In this document: one piece after another, positions 53,756-62,321 of the stretch
Numbering within the stretch: position 1 is the stretch's first letter
How the letters are laid out: each line of letters begins with the position of its first letter
Assembly: GCA_017468395.1 (NCBI GenBank)
Contig: JAFUIR010000005.1
Coordinates: forward strand, 110,226-174,225
Reading direction: 5' to 3'
Length of the DNA: 64,000 nucleotides
Source of the DNA: Lachnospiraceae bacterium
Lineage (GTDB): Bacteria; Bacillota; Clostridia; Lachnospirales; Lachnospiraceae
The notes under the pieces: model-generated
What the model saw: the letters and a program-made list of their open reading frames with translations, nothing else
The model's database searches: none
Told to the model about the DNA's origin: nothing
Program-made: the position numbers and the translations under genes

Positions 53756-54583
53756 GTGATATTAACATACGAAAAAAGAAATACAGAAATAGCACTGGAA
53801 CAAAAGAAAACCATTCATGTTCCACCTCATCTGCATGAGGCAATAGAGATGATCTTTGTAACAGAGGGAAGTGTCGAATTGGGAGTGGGGCAAGAGTTAT
53901 TTCATTTGGAAAAGGGAGACTTTGGTATTGTTTTTCCCAATGTTATTCATCATTATCAGGTTTTTGGTTCTGGAAGAAATAGAGCAATCTATTTATTTGC
54001 AAGGCCAACACTCTTCTCATCTTATATTGAGGAGCTGCAAAACTGTTGTCCTAAGATACCGGTAATTGCAAAAGAGGATGTTTCGCCGGATATTGAATAT
54101 GTTATCAATCAGCTTGCGAAGCAGAAAGAATATAACGGCAGGTTGGCAAAGGCTTACATTCAAATAATACTTGCGCATGTGTTTATGGACATGGAGATCA
54201 TAACCAAGGATTCGGTTGGAACGGATGATATCATATACAACGCAGTTGAATATGTTGCGAAGAATTTTAGAGAAGAGATAACACTGGAAAAAATGGCATT
54301 TGATTTATGCGTAACCAAATATGTTTTGTCAAGGATGTTTGCAAAAACATTTCACTGCAATTTCAGCAAATATGTCAATGGAATTCGATTAAGCTACGCG
54401 CAGGCAATATTGCAGGACTCAAAAGAATCTATCACAAATATTGCGTTGGATTGTGGTTTTGAAAGTCAAAGAACATTTAACAGAGTGTTTAAAGAACAAT
54501 ATAAAATGACACCGAGAGAATTCCGTAGCAAGGCTATGGTGTCGAATGCAAATGAGCATACCAATGACGGATGTAGTGCATAA
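53756..54583 (+). CDS. AraC-family regulator
   Basis: 275 aa, starting with GTG (GGAG 9 bases upstream). A cupin domain at about 18-90 (IHVPPHLHEAIEMIFVTEGS with metal-type His residues) and the double HTH at about 170-265 (ITLEKMAFDLCVTKYVLSRM, ITNIALDCGFESQRTFNRVF, MTPREFRS). Different from the AraC protein at 47834. It lies in the lactose unit before galM, so it probably responds to galactose or a related sugar. Confidence 0.88.
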   Translation: MILTYEKRNTEIALEQKKTIHVPPHLHEAIEMIFVTEGSVELGVGQELFHLEKGDFGIVFPNVIHHYQVFGSGRNRAIYLFARPTLFSSYIEELQNCCPKIPVIAKEDVSPDIEYVINQLAKQKEYNGRLAKAYIQIILAHVFMDMEIITKDSVGTDDIIYNAVEYVAKNFREEITLEKMAFDLCVTKYVLSRMFAKTFHCNFSKYVNGIRLSYAQAILQDSKESITNIALDCGFESQRTFNRVFKEQYKMTPREFRSKAMVSNANEHTNDGCSA

Positions 54584-54598
54584 ATGGAGATTTTCGAG

Positions 54599-55663
54599 AT
54601 GATTGAGCGCATAAGATTTGGAACAACTAAAGAGGGGGAAGAGGCAAGCATTTATATTCTTGAAAATAGTAAAGGAATGCATGTTCAGCTATCTGATTTT
54701 GGTGCGCTTGTGCTTACGATTTTGTTTCCGGACAAAAATGGATATATCAAAGATATAACTCTCGGATTTGATGAAATGGAGGATTATTATAACACCGATA
54801 CCGGATTTGGTGCGTATGTGGGGAGAAATGCAAATCGTATCAAAAATGCTAGCGTAACAATAGAGGGAACAGAATACTGCCTTGATAGAAATGATGGTAA
54901 AAATAATCTTCATAGTGGATTCAACCGTTCCCATTGTAAAATGTATGATGCTAACTATGGAAAAAGCAGAGAAGGATGCTACGTGGAATTTAGTAGGGCG
55001 AGTCTTCATTTAGAGCAGGGATTCCCAGGGGATTTGAAACAAAAGATTCGGTATACGCTTACAGAACAAAATGAGTTGATTATTGATTATAAAATGATTG
55101 GCGACAAAACAACCGTGGTGAATCCTACAAATCACACATATTTTAACCTGAATGGGCAGGACTGTGGTAATGTTTTACAACATGAGTTGGAGGTGTATTC
55201 AAATGCTTTTCTTGAGATTGATGAGGAATTTATCCCGACCGGAAAAATTCTTGATGTAGAAAATACGCCAATGGATTTTCGCAAAAAGCAGATAATAGGA
55301 ACACAGATTGACTCCAATTATGTTCAGATAATCCGTGCCAAGGGATATGACCATAATTATGTATTTCCTAATGACAGAAAGTTGAAAAAGATGGCGATGC
55401 TACATTCAGAAGAAAGTGGTATAACTATGTCGGTGTATTCTGACTTGTGTGGTTTGCAAGTTTATTCCGGGAATTTCCTCAATGGTGTAATCGGTAAGAA
55501 CGGTATAAAGTACGAAGAAAGAAGTGGAATATGTTTTGAAACGCAATATTATCCGAATGCATGTAACGAAGAGCAGTTTCCAAGTAGTATATTAAAGGCT
55601 GGAGAAACATATAAATCCCGCACAATATATCAATTTACAAATTGTAAAAAAGAAGAAATATAG
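54599..55663 (+). CDS. galM: Aldose 1-epimerase (mutarotase)
   Basis: 354 aa from ATG 54599 (GGAG at 9 bases); ATG 54584 directly behind the AraC stop has no site. Interconverts alpha and beta galactose released by LacL/LacM. Catalytic parts: YVGRNANRIKNA, NLHSGFNRSH (His), VNPTNHTYFNLNG (His) and GICFETQYYPNA (Glu). Normal length. Since galK and galT are broken here, its product must feed kinases elsewhere in the genome. Confidence 0.95.
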   Translation: MIERIRFGTTKEGEEASIYILENSKGMHVQLSDFGALVLTILFPDKNGYIKDITLGFDEMEDYYNTDTGFGAYVGRNANRIKNASVTIEGTEYCLDRNDGKNNLHSGFNRSHCKMYDANYGKSREGCYVEFSRASLHLEQGFPGDLKQKIRYTLTEQNELIIDYKMIGDKTTVVNPTNHTYFNLNGQDCGNVLQHELEVYSNAFLEIDEEFIPTGKILDVENTPMDFRKKQIIGTQIDSNYVQIIRAKGYDHNYVFPNDRKLKKMAMLHSEESGITMSVYSDLCGLQVYSGNFLNGVIGKNGIKYEERSGICFETQYYPNACNEEQFPSSILKAGETYKSRTIYQFTNCKKEEI

Positions 55664-55683
55664 AATGGTTTTCATACTATAAA

Positions 55684-55706
55684 TGCCGCAGATTGGTTCT
55701 GCGGCA
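55684..55706. terminator. Hairpin after galM
   Basis: TGCCGCAGA (55684-55692), 5-nt loop, TCTGCGGCA (55698-55706). The same stem as the guaA terminator at 47433, but without a T run. Confidence 0.5.
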
Positions 55707-55834
55707 AGTATGGCAATGTATATTTAAGTGTAGAGCGTGAGCATCAATGCATAGAGTTAGAAATCACTATAAATAGTAGTTCTAGGCATGATGAACATGT
55801 TTCCTATAGTAATGAAAAATGGAAAGAAACATTA

Positions 55835-56362
55835 GTGGAGTTTGCATACCGAATATTGGACGAAAAGAATAAAGAAACGGTACTTGAGATGTGTAAAAAA
55901 CTGATTGATGTACTCATGACAAAAGCGGAAGAATTGGAAGTTTCAAGAGATGAACTTGAAACTGTCAGAGATAAGAAAAATAAGAAGAATGGTGGATTTT
56001 ATAAAGGATTTGTATTGCATGAGACCAAAATGAGAACAGAGACTTCTAAAGGTGACACAGTATTTGAACTTCCTTTTGATAGAGGGGCGGTGCAAGAAGA
56101 GTATTCTGAGCTTAATGAATTATTGTTTGAACCAGTTACGTATACGGATTATAGAGAACAAAAAGGAAGTGAATTGATTGTTAGAATAAAATATCCGTTG
56201 TGTCTTAACAAGTGGCAAAATGAGTTTGTAAGTAAAGGGATTGAAAAGGTGTTTGGTAAGAATGCTCGGTTGAGAATAGAAGCCAAAAGAGAAAGGACAT
56301 GCTATTCTTTTACGGTTGCAGTATGTCAAGAGAGTTATGAGCAGCTTCGCCTATTGTTTTAA
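55835..56362 (+). pseudogene. NTP pyrophosphohydrolase-like gene, 5'-truncated
   Basis: 175 codons from a GTG with no ribosome site. The frame is open back to the galM stop at 55663, with coding-like sequence (YGNVYLSVEREHQCIELEIT) but no start codon. The part ELEVSRDELETVRDKKNKKN, GGFYKGFVL resembles the end of MazG-like/NTP-PPase proteins (usually VR.KK..RGGF). The 100 residues after it are not from that family. A deletion at the edge of the lactose unit probably removed the start. Confidence 0.6.
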
Positions 56363-56513
56363 AAGAGGGATTTAGTAAAAAGGTATAAATGCTAGATACG
56401 TCAGAGGTGTAGGGTATTGGCTTGGTTTTACATAAGAGGAAGGTAATATTATTTGTATAATAATCTTAGATATTGCATAAAAATGTGTGTATGTACAAAA
56501 AATAGTAACAAAT

Positions 56514-56543
56514 ATTGAAAAAAGAATAAAGAAGTGATAAGAT
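56514..56543 (+). promoter_or_regulatory. Sigma-A promoter of the AAA/DUF4143 gene
   Basis: TTGAAA (56514-56519), an 18-bp spacer and TAAGAT (56538-56543), 45 bp before the ATG. Confidence 0.55.
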
Positions 56544-56588
56544 ATCATTACTAAAAAATGTGCATTGACACAAGAAAGAGGAATTGCG

Positions 56589-57842
56589 ATGGAGATACAG
56601 AGAGATTCCTACCTTGAGCAGTTGAAGATAAGAAAAGACAATGGAATGATTAAGATTATTACCGGCATTAGAAGATGCGGTAAATCTTTTTTGTTGTTTG
56701 TGTTGTTTAAAAAGTATTTATTGGAAACAGGGATTGAGCAAGATCATATTATTGAAATTGCATTGGACGGAATCGAAAACGAAGAGTTACGAGATCCGAA
56801 AAAGTGCTATGAGTATATCAAGGCATCCGTGAAAGATAACAAAAAATACTATTTGCTTTTGGATGAAGTGCAATTTATGCCGCGGTTTGAGGAGGTACTT
56901 AATAGCCTGCTTCGAATGGACAATATTGATGTGTATGTTACCGGTAGTAATTCTAAGTTTTTATCCAGTGATATTGTAACAGAATTTAGGGGGAGAGGAG
57001 ATGAGATTCGTATTTATCCGTTATCCTTTGCGGAGTTTTATTCTGTGTATGATGGGGAGTACGATGATGCATGGAATGATTATATGATTTATGGCGGTTT
57101 GCCCCAGGTTGTGCAATTTAGCGATGAACGTCAGAAAGCGGAATATTTAAAAAACATATTTACCAATGTGTATCTTAAAGATGTGGTGGAAAGAAACCGG
57201 ATACAGAATGTGGACGAGATAGGAACATTGGTAGATGTTTTAGCATCTGCTATCGGAGCCCCGTCCAATCCGACAAAAATTGCAAATACTTTTGCAACAG
57301 AAAGCGGAAGTACTTATACAAACAAAACCATATCCAATCATATTGATTATTTGGCAGAAGCATTCCTGATATCTAAAGCAAATCGCTATGATATAAAGGG
57401 TAGAAAGTATATAGGGGCTAATCTAAAGTACTATTTTGTAGATTTGGGGCTCCGGAATGCTCGACTGAATTTCAGACAGCAGGAACCGACCCATATTATG
57501 GAGAATATCGTGTATAATGAATTGCTTGTCCGAGGTTATAATGTGGATGTTGGTATTGTGGAGATTATGGAGAAAAATAGCGAAGGAAAGCGAATTCATA
57601 AACAGCTGGAAGTTGATTTTGTAGTTAACCAGGGGAGCCAAAGATATTACATTCAAGTAGCATATGATATGACTTCGGAAGAAAAGCAAAAGCAGGAGTT
57701 TCATTCTTTTAGAAATATTGCGGATTCCTTCAAAAAGATAGTGATTGTCAATGGTACTGCAAAGCCATGGAGAAATGAGGAAGGATTTGTCATAATGGGA
57801 ATGAAATATTTTTTGTTGAATAACGATAGCTTGGCGTTTTAA
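56589..57842 (+). CDS. AAA-14 ATPase with DUF4143 domain
   Basis: 417 aa from ATG 56589 (AAAGAGGAA upstream). Walker A ITGIRRCGKSFLL (about 25-37), Walker B YYLLLDEVQFMP, sensor VYVTGSNSKFLSSD, then the C-terminal DUF4143 part with ENIVYNELLVRGYNVDVGIV and EVDFVVNQGSQRYYIQVAYD, which carries a PD-(D/E)XK-like pattern. A very common family in gut anaerobes, often single and mobile; the function is unproven. Own promoter, own downstream hairpins. Confidence 0.93.
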   Translation: MEIQRDSYLEQLKIRKDNGMIKIITGIRRCGKSFLLFVLFKKYLLETGIEQDHIIEIALDGIENEELRDPKKCYEYIKASVKDNKKYYLLLDEVQFMPRFEEVLNSLLRMDNIDVYVTGSNSKFLSSDIVTEFRGRGDEIRIYPLSFAEFYSVYDGEYDDAWNDYMIYGGLPQVVQFSDERQKAEYLKNIFTNVYLKDVVERNRIQNVDEIGTLVDVLASAIGAPSNPTKIANTFATESGSTYTNKTISNHIDYLAEAFLISKANRYDIKGRKYIGANLKYYFVDLGLRNARLNFRQQEPTHIMENIVYNELLVRGYNVDVGIVEIMEKNSEGKRIHKQLEVDFVVNQGSQRYYIQVAYDMTSEEKQKQEFHSFRNIADSFKKIVIVNGTAKPWRNEEGFVIMGMKYFLLNNDSLAF

Positions 57843-57848
57843 ACGATG

Positions 57849-57877
57849 CTTATAGATTCGAGCATCGAATCTATAAG
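57849..57877. terminator. Hairpin after the ATPase gene
   Basis: CTTATAGATTC, 7-nt loop, GAATCTATAAG. No T run, so weak as a terminator. Confidence 0.4.
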
Positions 57878-57932
57878 AGACCGCCGGCAGTGTAAATCAT
57901 TTAAAAGCGGGTTTGAAGTTAAGTTAGGTAGA

Positions 57933-57971
57933 AAAGGTCTTACTGAACGTAATGTTTAGTAGGACCTTTTT
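57933..57971. terminator. Terminator
   Basis: AAAGGTCTTACT (57933-57944), loop, AGTAGGACCTTT (57958-57969) with one G-T pair, then TT. A-run before it allows use from both sides. Confidence 0.75.
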
Positions 57972-58034
57972 GGCGTGCTCTGAAGAGTTTATTTATCAGG
58001 TCTTTGCTCAAAAGTACAATCCCATGGCTTTGCA

Positions 58035-58280
58035 TTAGTGGTCAGTATCCACAGAACCGGTAATGCAGAAGGAATCCTTCATAGCGTAGTGGTAACGCCA
58101 TTCTTTATATTCTTCCCTGGAAATTGGATCTTCGCGAAGTTTGCTTGCCGGTTTTTTATGAATTATAGAGCAGGGGAGTGAAACGCCTTTGTTTGTTGTG
58201 ATTAAGTAAATAATATCATGGAATTGATAGGAGGAATGTGCTAGAATGAAAGCAATGGAAACTTTGAAGTTGGTGAGGTG
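58035..58280 (-). pseudogene. 3' remnant of an unknown gene
   Basis: An 82-codon open frame on the minus strand without a sensible start. The composition looks coding: HDIIYLITTNKGVSLPCSII, KKPASKLREDPISREEYKEW, then a stop. The upstream end at 58280 meets a stop codon in the frame just where the Dabb gene begins. No family is recognised. The gap 57843-58285 holds only this and two hairpins. Confidence 0.3.
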
Positions 58281-58285
58281 TTATG

Positions 58286-58576
58286 ATGATAAGACATATA
58301 TGTATGTTTACATTAAAAGAAGACAACAAAGAAAGAAATATTGTTGATTTTTTCAAGAGAGCAGAAAAACTTAAGGAATTAGATGTAATAAAAAAGTTTA
58401 ATATAGTTAAAAATGCAGAGAAAACGCCTGCTTCTAATTATGATGTAGCTTTGGTTTTCGACTTTGATACAGTAGAAACATTAGAAAAATACCAGAAATC
58501 ACCGCAACATCTGGAATTTGGTGAATTTGTATATTCTGTTAGAGTTGATAGAGCTTGTATTGATTATGAGCTTTAA
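58286..58576 (+). CDS. Dabb (stress-responsive A/B barrel) protein
   Basis: 96 aa, normal for the family. Start ATG 58286, chosen over ATG 58283 as GAGGTG then has 5-base spacing. The ferredoxin-like barrel shows IRHICMFTLKE, NYDVALVFDFDTVETLEKYQ and VRVDRACIDYE. Dabb proteins form dimers; roles range from stress response to small-molecule breakdown, and none can be chosen here. It is alone among small accessory genes. Confidence 0.9.
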   Translation: MIRHICMFTLKEDNKERNIVDFFKRAEKLKELDVIKKFNIVKNAEKTPASNYDVALVFDFDTVETLEKYQKSPQHLEFGEFVYSVRVDRACIDYEL

Positions 58577-58677
58577 TTTATTCATTACAAATTCCAATTT
58601 GTAGAGAACAGAAACTTTCAGGCTTCTGGTGAGTTTGAAAGCAAGCGATTAATTTGAATTGTGGAGGTAGAACAATA

Positions 58678-58902
58678 ATGTATTATTTATTACTTTTAAA
58701 TCTAATTGTACCATTCGTAATGATTTTAGTAGGAGACATGCTTAAGAAACACCCCGTATCAGATATGAATAAGCATAATGGGTATAACACGCCAACTTCG
58801 AGAAAATCACAAGAACATTGGGAATATGCACAAAGTATTGCACCGCATATATTCATATCCATAGGGAAAATACTTGGAGTGGTTGAAATTTTTTTAGTGT
58901 AG
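58678..58902 (+). CDS. Short SdpI-like membrane protein
   Basis: 74 aa from ATG 58678 (GGAGGT upstream). One helix (YLLLLNLIVPFVMILVGDML) and then NGYNTPTSRKSQEHWEYAQS, the SdpI-family signature (GYRTPRS.K..E.W.YAN). The family normally has two or more further helices; here the protein ends in GKILGVVEIFLV. A run of seven T near the stop (58889-58895) may mark a frameshift. SdpI relatives give immunity to killing factors or act in signalling. Confidence 0.7.
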   Translation: MYYLLLLNLIVPFVMILVGDMLKKHPVSDMNKHNGYNTPTSRKSQEHWEYAQSIAPHIFISIGKILGVVEIFLV

Positions 58903-59052
58903 TAATGTTTTTATTGCATACGCCAATCCACATTGCACTTAATGTAGGGGGGCATAGGGTTTGGTTTTATGTTTTACGGATTTTTTAAAACTGATTCGGA
59001 AATAGAAAAAAGGTTCTTAGAAAGTTATCTTTGAAGTTTCAGGAGGTATGAA

Positions 59053-59262
59053 ATGCAAGATAAGTACGTGACAAATTGCCCTTTTTGTGGTGGAACAGAA
59101 GTGATAGAGAGTTATCAATCAAGTTATGGTTCTGTGACTGCTGTAAGTAATAAAATGGGTGGAGTCGGGCTGTATCATTCTATTTGTAGAAATTGTGGAA
59201 GCGTGGTAAGAAGTTATGTTAAGGAACCTGAAAAACTGCTGAAGAAAAAAGATAGAAGGTAG
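59053..59262 (+). CDS. Small zinc-ribbon protein
   Basis: 69 aa; ATG behind CAGGAGG. NCPFCGGTEVIESYQ and CRNCGSVVRSYVKEPEKL give a Cys-x2-Cys pair at each end, so one zinc ion is likely bound. No other domain. It is followed by a second zinc-ribbon gene of similar design, probably cotranscribed. Function unknown. Confidence 0.75.
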   Translation: MQDKYVTNCPFCGGTEVIESYQSSYGSVTAVSNKMGGVGLYHSICRNCGSVVRSYVKEPEKLLKKKDRR

Positions 59263-59295
59263 TTCGTTAACGTTGAATTCTACGGAGGAATTGTA

Positions 59296-59490
59296 ATGGA
59301 AAACAAATGTGAAAACTGTGGCGGAGAATTAATAAATGGACAAATGGCAGGGATGCATGGAATGTTTTTTTATCCGGAAGGAGAGATAAAAAAATTAAAA
59401 CCAAAGAGAAGTTCTGTAGCTTGCTATTGCTGTAAGAGTTGTGGACTTGTTCAGAAGTTTACAGTTAAAGAGGTTGAGAAATTATTGTAG
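59296..59490 (+). CDS. Small zinc-ribbon protein (second)
   Basis: 64 aa; ATG with GGAGG. CENCGGELINGQMAG at the start and CYCCKSCGLVQKFTVKEVEK at the end. The final part is alike in the two neighbours (SYVKEPEKLL and FTVKEVEKLL), pointing to an old duplication. The first Cys pair and MHGMFFYPEGEIKKLKPKR between them are typical of a family of predicted nucleic-acid-binding-like zinc ribbons in Firmicutes. Function unknown. Confidence 0.75.
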   Translation: MENKCENCGGELINGQMAGMHGMFFYPEGEIKKLKPKRSSVACYCCKSCGLVQKFTVKEVEKLL

Positions 59491-59527
59491 AATAGAATGC
59501 GAAGCTTTGAATTTTATAGAATGATTT

Positions 59528-59568
59528 AAAAGCGACACTCGCCTATGAAAAGCAAGTGGCGCTTTTTG
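59528..59568 (+). terminator. Terminator after the zinc-ribbon pair
   Basis: AAAAGCGACACTCGC (59528-59542) pairs with GCAAGTGGCGCTTTT (59552-59566) with two mismatches, then TGTTTT. Confidence 0.7.
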
Positions 59569-59620
59569 TTTTAATACATTTTAGAAATGCATTAGGTGAA
59601 AAAATCAATAGTATCTACAC

Positions 59621-59678
59621 TTGACTTATTGGTCAATGCGTGATATTCTTTACGTGGGTAAATTGACTCGATAGTCAA
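59621..59678 (+). promoter_or_regulatory. TetR promoter with two palindromic operators
   Basis: Promoter TTGACT (59621-59626), 17 bp, TATTCT (59644-59649). Operator 1 is TTGACTTATTGGTCAA (59621-59636), over the -35. Operator 2 is TTGACTCGATAGTCAA (59663-59678), just after the start site. Both are followed by TGC. Centres are 42 bp apart, four helical turns. Confidence 0.8.
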
Positions 59679-59705
59679 TGCTGTGAAAATAGATAAGGAG
59701 GATTT

Positions 59706-60344
59706 ATGTCATTTGCAACATTTGAAAAGCTACCAAAAGATAAAAAAGAATATATTTTATCAACCGGGATAAAAGAATTTTCACAGAAATCTTATAAGGA
59801 TGTAAGTACAGATATTATCACTCAAAAGTGTCATATTTCAAAAGGTATTTTATTTCATTATTTTGGATCTAAAAAAAACTACTATCTGTATTGCTTAGAA
59901 AAGGCATTGGAACGTTTAACTTTAACTACAAAAGAAGATACGGTGGGAGGAAATGATTTTTATGAAATTTTGTTTGCAAGTATGAACCGTAAAATATCTA
60001 TATGTATGCAGTATAAAGATGAGATGCATATGGTAAATATGGTGTCTCGTGAAGTGTCTGTAGAAATTGCACAGGAGAAAACAGAAATTATAAGAAGATA
60101 CCTAGCAGGTGTTCAGGCAGAATCGGTACAAACAATAAGAAGAGCAGTTGCTACATTGAATTTTAAAACGGAAGAGAGCAACCAGGTAACCATAGAAGGA
60201 CTGCATATCTATATCAATGCTGTGTTGAACAAATATTTAGTGCAGTATCAACAGGCTCCGAATGAGTTTTTTGAAAACAGTGAAAAAATCAAAGCGGAAT
60301 TAAAGGCATATCTGGATGTAATGTTATATGGAATTTGCAAATAA
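59706..60344 (+). CDS. TetR/AcrR-family regulator
   Basis: 212 aa; ATG with AAGGAGG. HTH at about 14-58: ILSTGIKEFSQKSYKDVSTD, then HISKGILFHYFGSKKNYYLY. The helical ligand domain follows. Two perfect-arm palindromes in its promoter point to autorepression and control of the PaaK-like gene, 9 bp downstream. The inducer may be an aromatic acid, fatty acid or CoA ester, as the partner is an adenylating enzyme, but this is a guess. Confidence 0.93.
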   Translation: MSFATFEKLPKDKKEYILSTGIKEFSQKSYKDVSTDIITQKCHISKGILFHYFGSKKNYYLYCLEKALERLTLTTKEDTVGGNDFYEILFASMNRKISICMQYKDEMHMVNMVSREVSVEIAQEKTEIIRRYLAGVQAESVQTIRRAVATLNFKTEESNQVTIEGLHIYINAVLNKYLVQYQQAPNEFFENSEKIKAELKAYLDVMLYGICK

Positions 60345-60353
60345 GGAGGAAAT

Positions 60354-61733
60354 ATGAAGAAAATAGGAATTTTTAAGGCGATGAAGCTTTGTAAGGATTA
60401 TGAAAAGATGAGTGCGGAGAAGCAGCAGGAAATTCAAAAAAAGAGATTGGAAGAAATCGTGGAATATGCAAGAAAGAACAGTCCTTACTACAGGAAACTT
60501 TATCAGAATGTGCCTCAGTCTTTTAGTTTGACAGATTTGCCACAGACAGATAAGAAAAATCTAATGGAAAACTGGAACGACTGGGTTTGCGACAAGGAGT
60601 TAACGTTAGAAGAAGTAGAGAAATTTATGGAGGATACAGACAACATTGGCCGTAAACTAAAGAAGAAGTATTTAGTGTTTACCACGTCCGGTTCTACAGG
60701 AAATCCATTGGTTTCTATATATGATAACACGGCAAACAATGTGATGGGTGGAATTTCTGCTCGCCGCAGTTATGCAAGAAAAGAAGATTTAGTTGCGTTT
60801 ATAAAAAGAGGCGGAAAGAGTATTGGAGTTTTTGCTGATAAAGGTTTCTACTTAGGAAATAGCAGTATCCGTTCTAGATTAAGAAGTATGCCTTGGAAAA
60901 AGAAGCAGCTTGCAGTATCCAGTGCCTTGTATCCTGTTGCAGAAATTGTGCAACAATTGAATGAATTTCAACCGGATATGTTAGGAGGATATCCATCTAA
61001 TTTGGAGCTTTTGATTGATGAAGCAAAGGAAGGAAGATTACAGATTTCACCAGTGATTATCATGACCGGTGGAGAATATTTATCGGACAGCTTAAGGAAT
61101 AGGCTTGCCGAAACCTTTCATTGTTATGTGCAGACTTCGTATTCCTGTACAGAGGGTGGAACTGTTGCGTGTGAATGCAGGAAGCAACATTTCCATGTGA
61201 ATAATGACTGGCTGATTGTGGAGCCAGTAGATGCAAATGGAAATCCTGTGCCGGACGGTGTGCAGTCTGACAAGATTTACCTGACAAATCTTTATAATTA
61301 TACACAGCCTTATATCCGTTATGAGGTGACTGATAGGGTAATTATGCATCACGAGCCTTGTGGTTGTGGTAATACGGCTCCTTGGCTCGAACTTGAAGGA
61401 AGAACGGACGATGTTACAACATTTACTCAGGAAGGAAAAGAGATAAAGATTGCACCATTATCTTTTTATGCAGTATTGAAAGAAGTACATAGTCTACGAC
61501 GTTTTCAAGTGCTTGTGTATCCGGAAAATAGACTGGAACTTCGTATTGAAGAAAAGGATGGCGTAAGTAAAGACGCGGCATTTAAAGATGCAAAAGCATG
61601 TTTGGTGAAATTCTTGGCAACTCAAAATATAGTACAAGTTACCATTATGTTGTCAGAGGAAGTGCCAAAGCAGAATCCAAATAGCGGCAAGTTTAAGCAT
61701 ATAATAAATGTGCAAAATAATTTCAAGTTGTAG
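60354..61733 (+). CDS. PaaK/CapK-like adenylate-forming enzyme
   Basis: 459 aa; ATG with AAGGAGG. Phenylacetate-CoA ligase superfamily: FTTSGSTGNPLVSIYDN (ATP loop, about 109-125), the TSYSCTEGG motif (about 262) and YIRYEVTDRV. C-terminal small domain to the end. Such proteins activate a carboxylic acid with ATP; the closest group is CapK-like, whose substrates are unknown. Cotranscribed with the TetR gene. Confidence 0.9.
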   Translation: MKKIGIFKAMKLCKDYEKMSAEKQQEIQKKRLEEIVEYARKNSPYYRKLYQNVPQSFSLTDLPQTDKKNLMENWNDWVCDKELTLEEVEKFMEDTDNIGRKLKKKYLVFTTSGSTGNPLVSIYDNTANNVMGGISARRSYARKEDLVAFIKRGGKSIGVFADKGFYLGNSSIRSRLRSMPWKKKQLAVSSALYPVAEIVQQLNEFQPDMLGGYPSNLELLIDEAKEGRLQISPVIIMTGGEYLSDSLRNRLAETFHCYVQTSYSCTEGGTVACECRKQHFHVNNDWLIVEPVDANGNPVPDGVQSDKIYLTNLYNYTQPYIRYEVTDRVIMHHEPCGCGNTAPWLELEGRTDDVTTFTQEGKEIKIAPLSFYAVLKEVHSLRRFQVLVYPENRLELRIEEKDGVSKDAAFKDAKACLVKFLATQNIVQVTIMLSEEVPKQNPNSGKFKHIINVQNNFKL

Positions 61734-61943
61734 AGGTATAATGAATCCTGGTTTCGTAAAACGCATGAAAATTTCAGTTAGCGGGTGTTTCGCTGTATGA
61801 GCAGTTTATATTCGTAACTTAAAAATAGTTCATAATCAAATTTGAACTTGATGATTATTTTACGTATATATTATAATTATGAAAATACAACTAGAAAGGT
61901 TCAAAGAGTGTTTTTTGAAGAAGTATAAGTCAATTGTGCGATA

Positions 61944-61987
61944 GCGATGGCTATTGCAAATAAAAAAGAATATGTAATAGCCATTGC
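61944..61987. repeat. Inverted repeat before the CD3324-like gene
   Basis: GCGATGGCTATT (61944-61955) and AATAGCCATTGC (61976-61987), one mismatch, 20-nt loop. Followed by no T run. The rest of the 282-bp gap 61734-62015 shows nothing else. Confidence 0.5.
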
Positions 61988-62015
61988 ATCCTAAGTTATT
62001 GTTAGGAGGTCGCAT

Positions 62016-62321
62016 ATGAGCTATGTAAATGCAGAAGGTGTTTTGCCAAAGAAACTTGTTGAAGAAATTCAAAAATATATTGATGGTCAACTGATTTATA
62101 TTCCCAGAAAAAGTGAAAATTCATTGTTATGGGGTGAAAAGAATGGCACAAAAGAAAAGTTGGCAGAACGTAATCAAATGATAGTGAACCGCTACTATTC
62201 AGGTCAGACTATTGAAGAGTTAAGTAAAACGTATTACCTTTCTGAAAAAAGAATTCAGGGAATTATACATGAATATGAATCCTCAAAAAGAGAGAATGAA
62301 GGAGGATTCAAGGATGAATAG
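62016..62321 (+). CDS. CD3324-like / Mor-type HTH protein
   Basis: 101 aa; ATG with TAGGAGG. VNAEGVLPKKLVEEIQKYID and GQLIYIPRK are typical of this small Firmicute family, related to the Mor transcription activator. The HTH is at about 58-88: MIVNRYYSGQTIEELSKTYY, then LSEKRIQGIIHEYE. It overlaps the RNHCP gene by 8 bp. Likely a DNA-binding protein. Confidence 0.85.
   Translation: MSYVNAEGVLPKKLVEEIQKYIDGQLIYIPRKSENSLLWGEKNGTKEKLAERNQMIVNRYYSGQTIEELSKTYYLSEKRIQGIIHEYESSKRENEGGFKDE

Noticed and set aside
58969-59034. A 21-codon frame before the zinc-ribbon genes
   Set aside because: No ribosome site and too short; may be noise or the tail of the SdpI-like gene in another frame.
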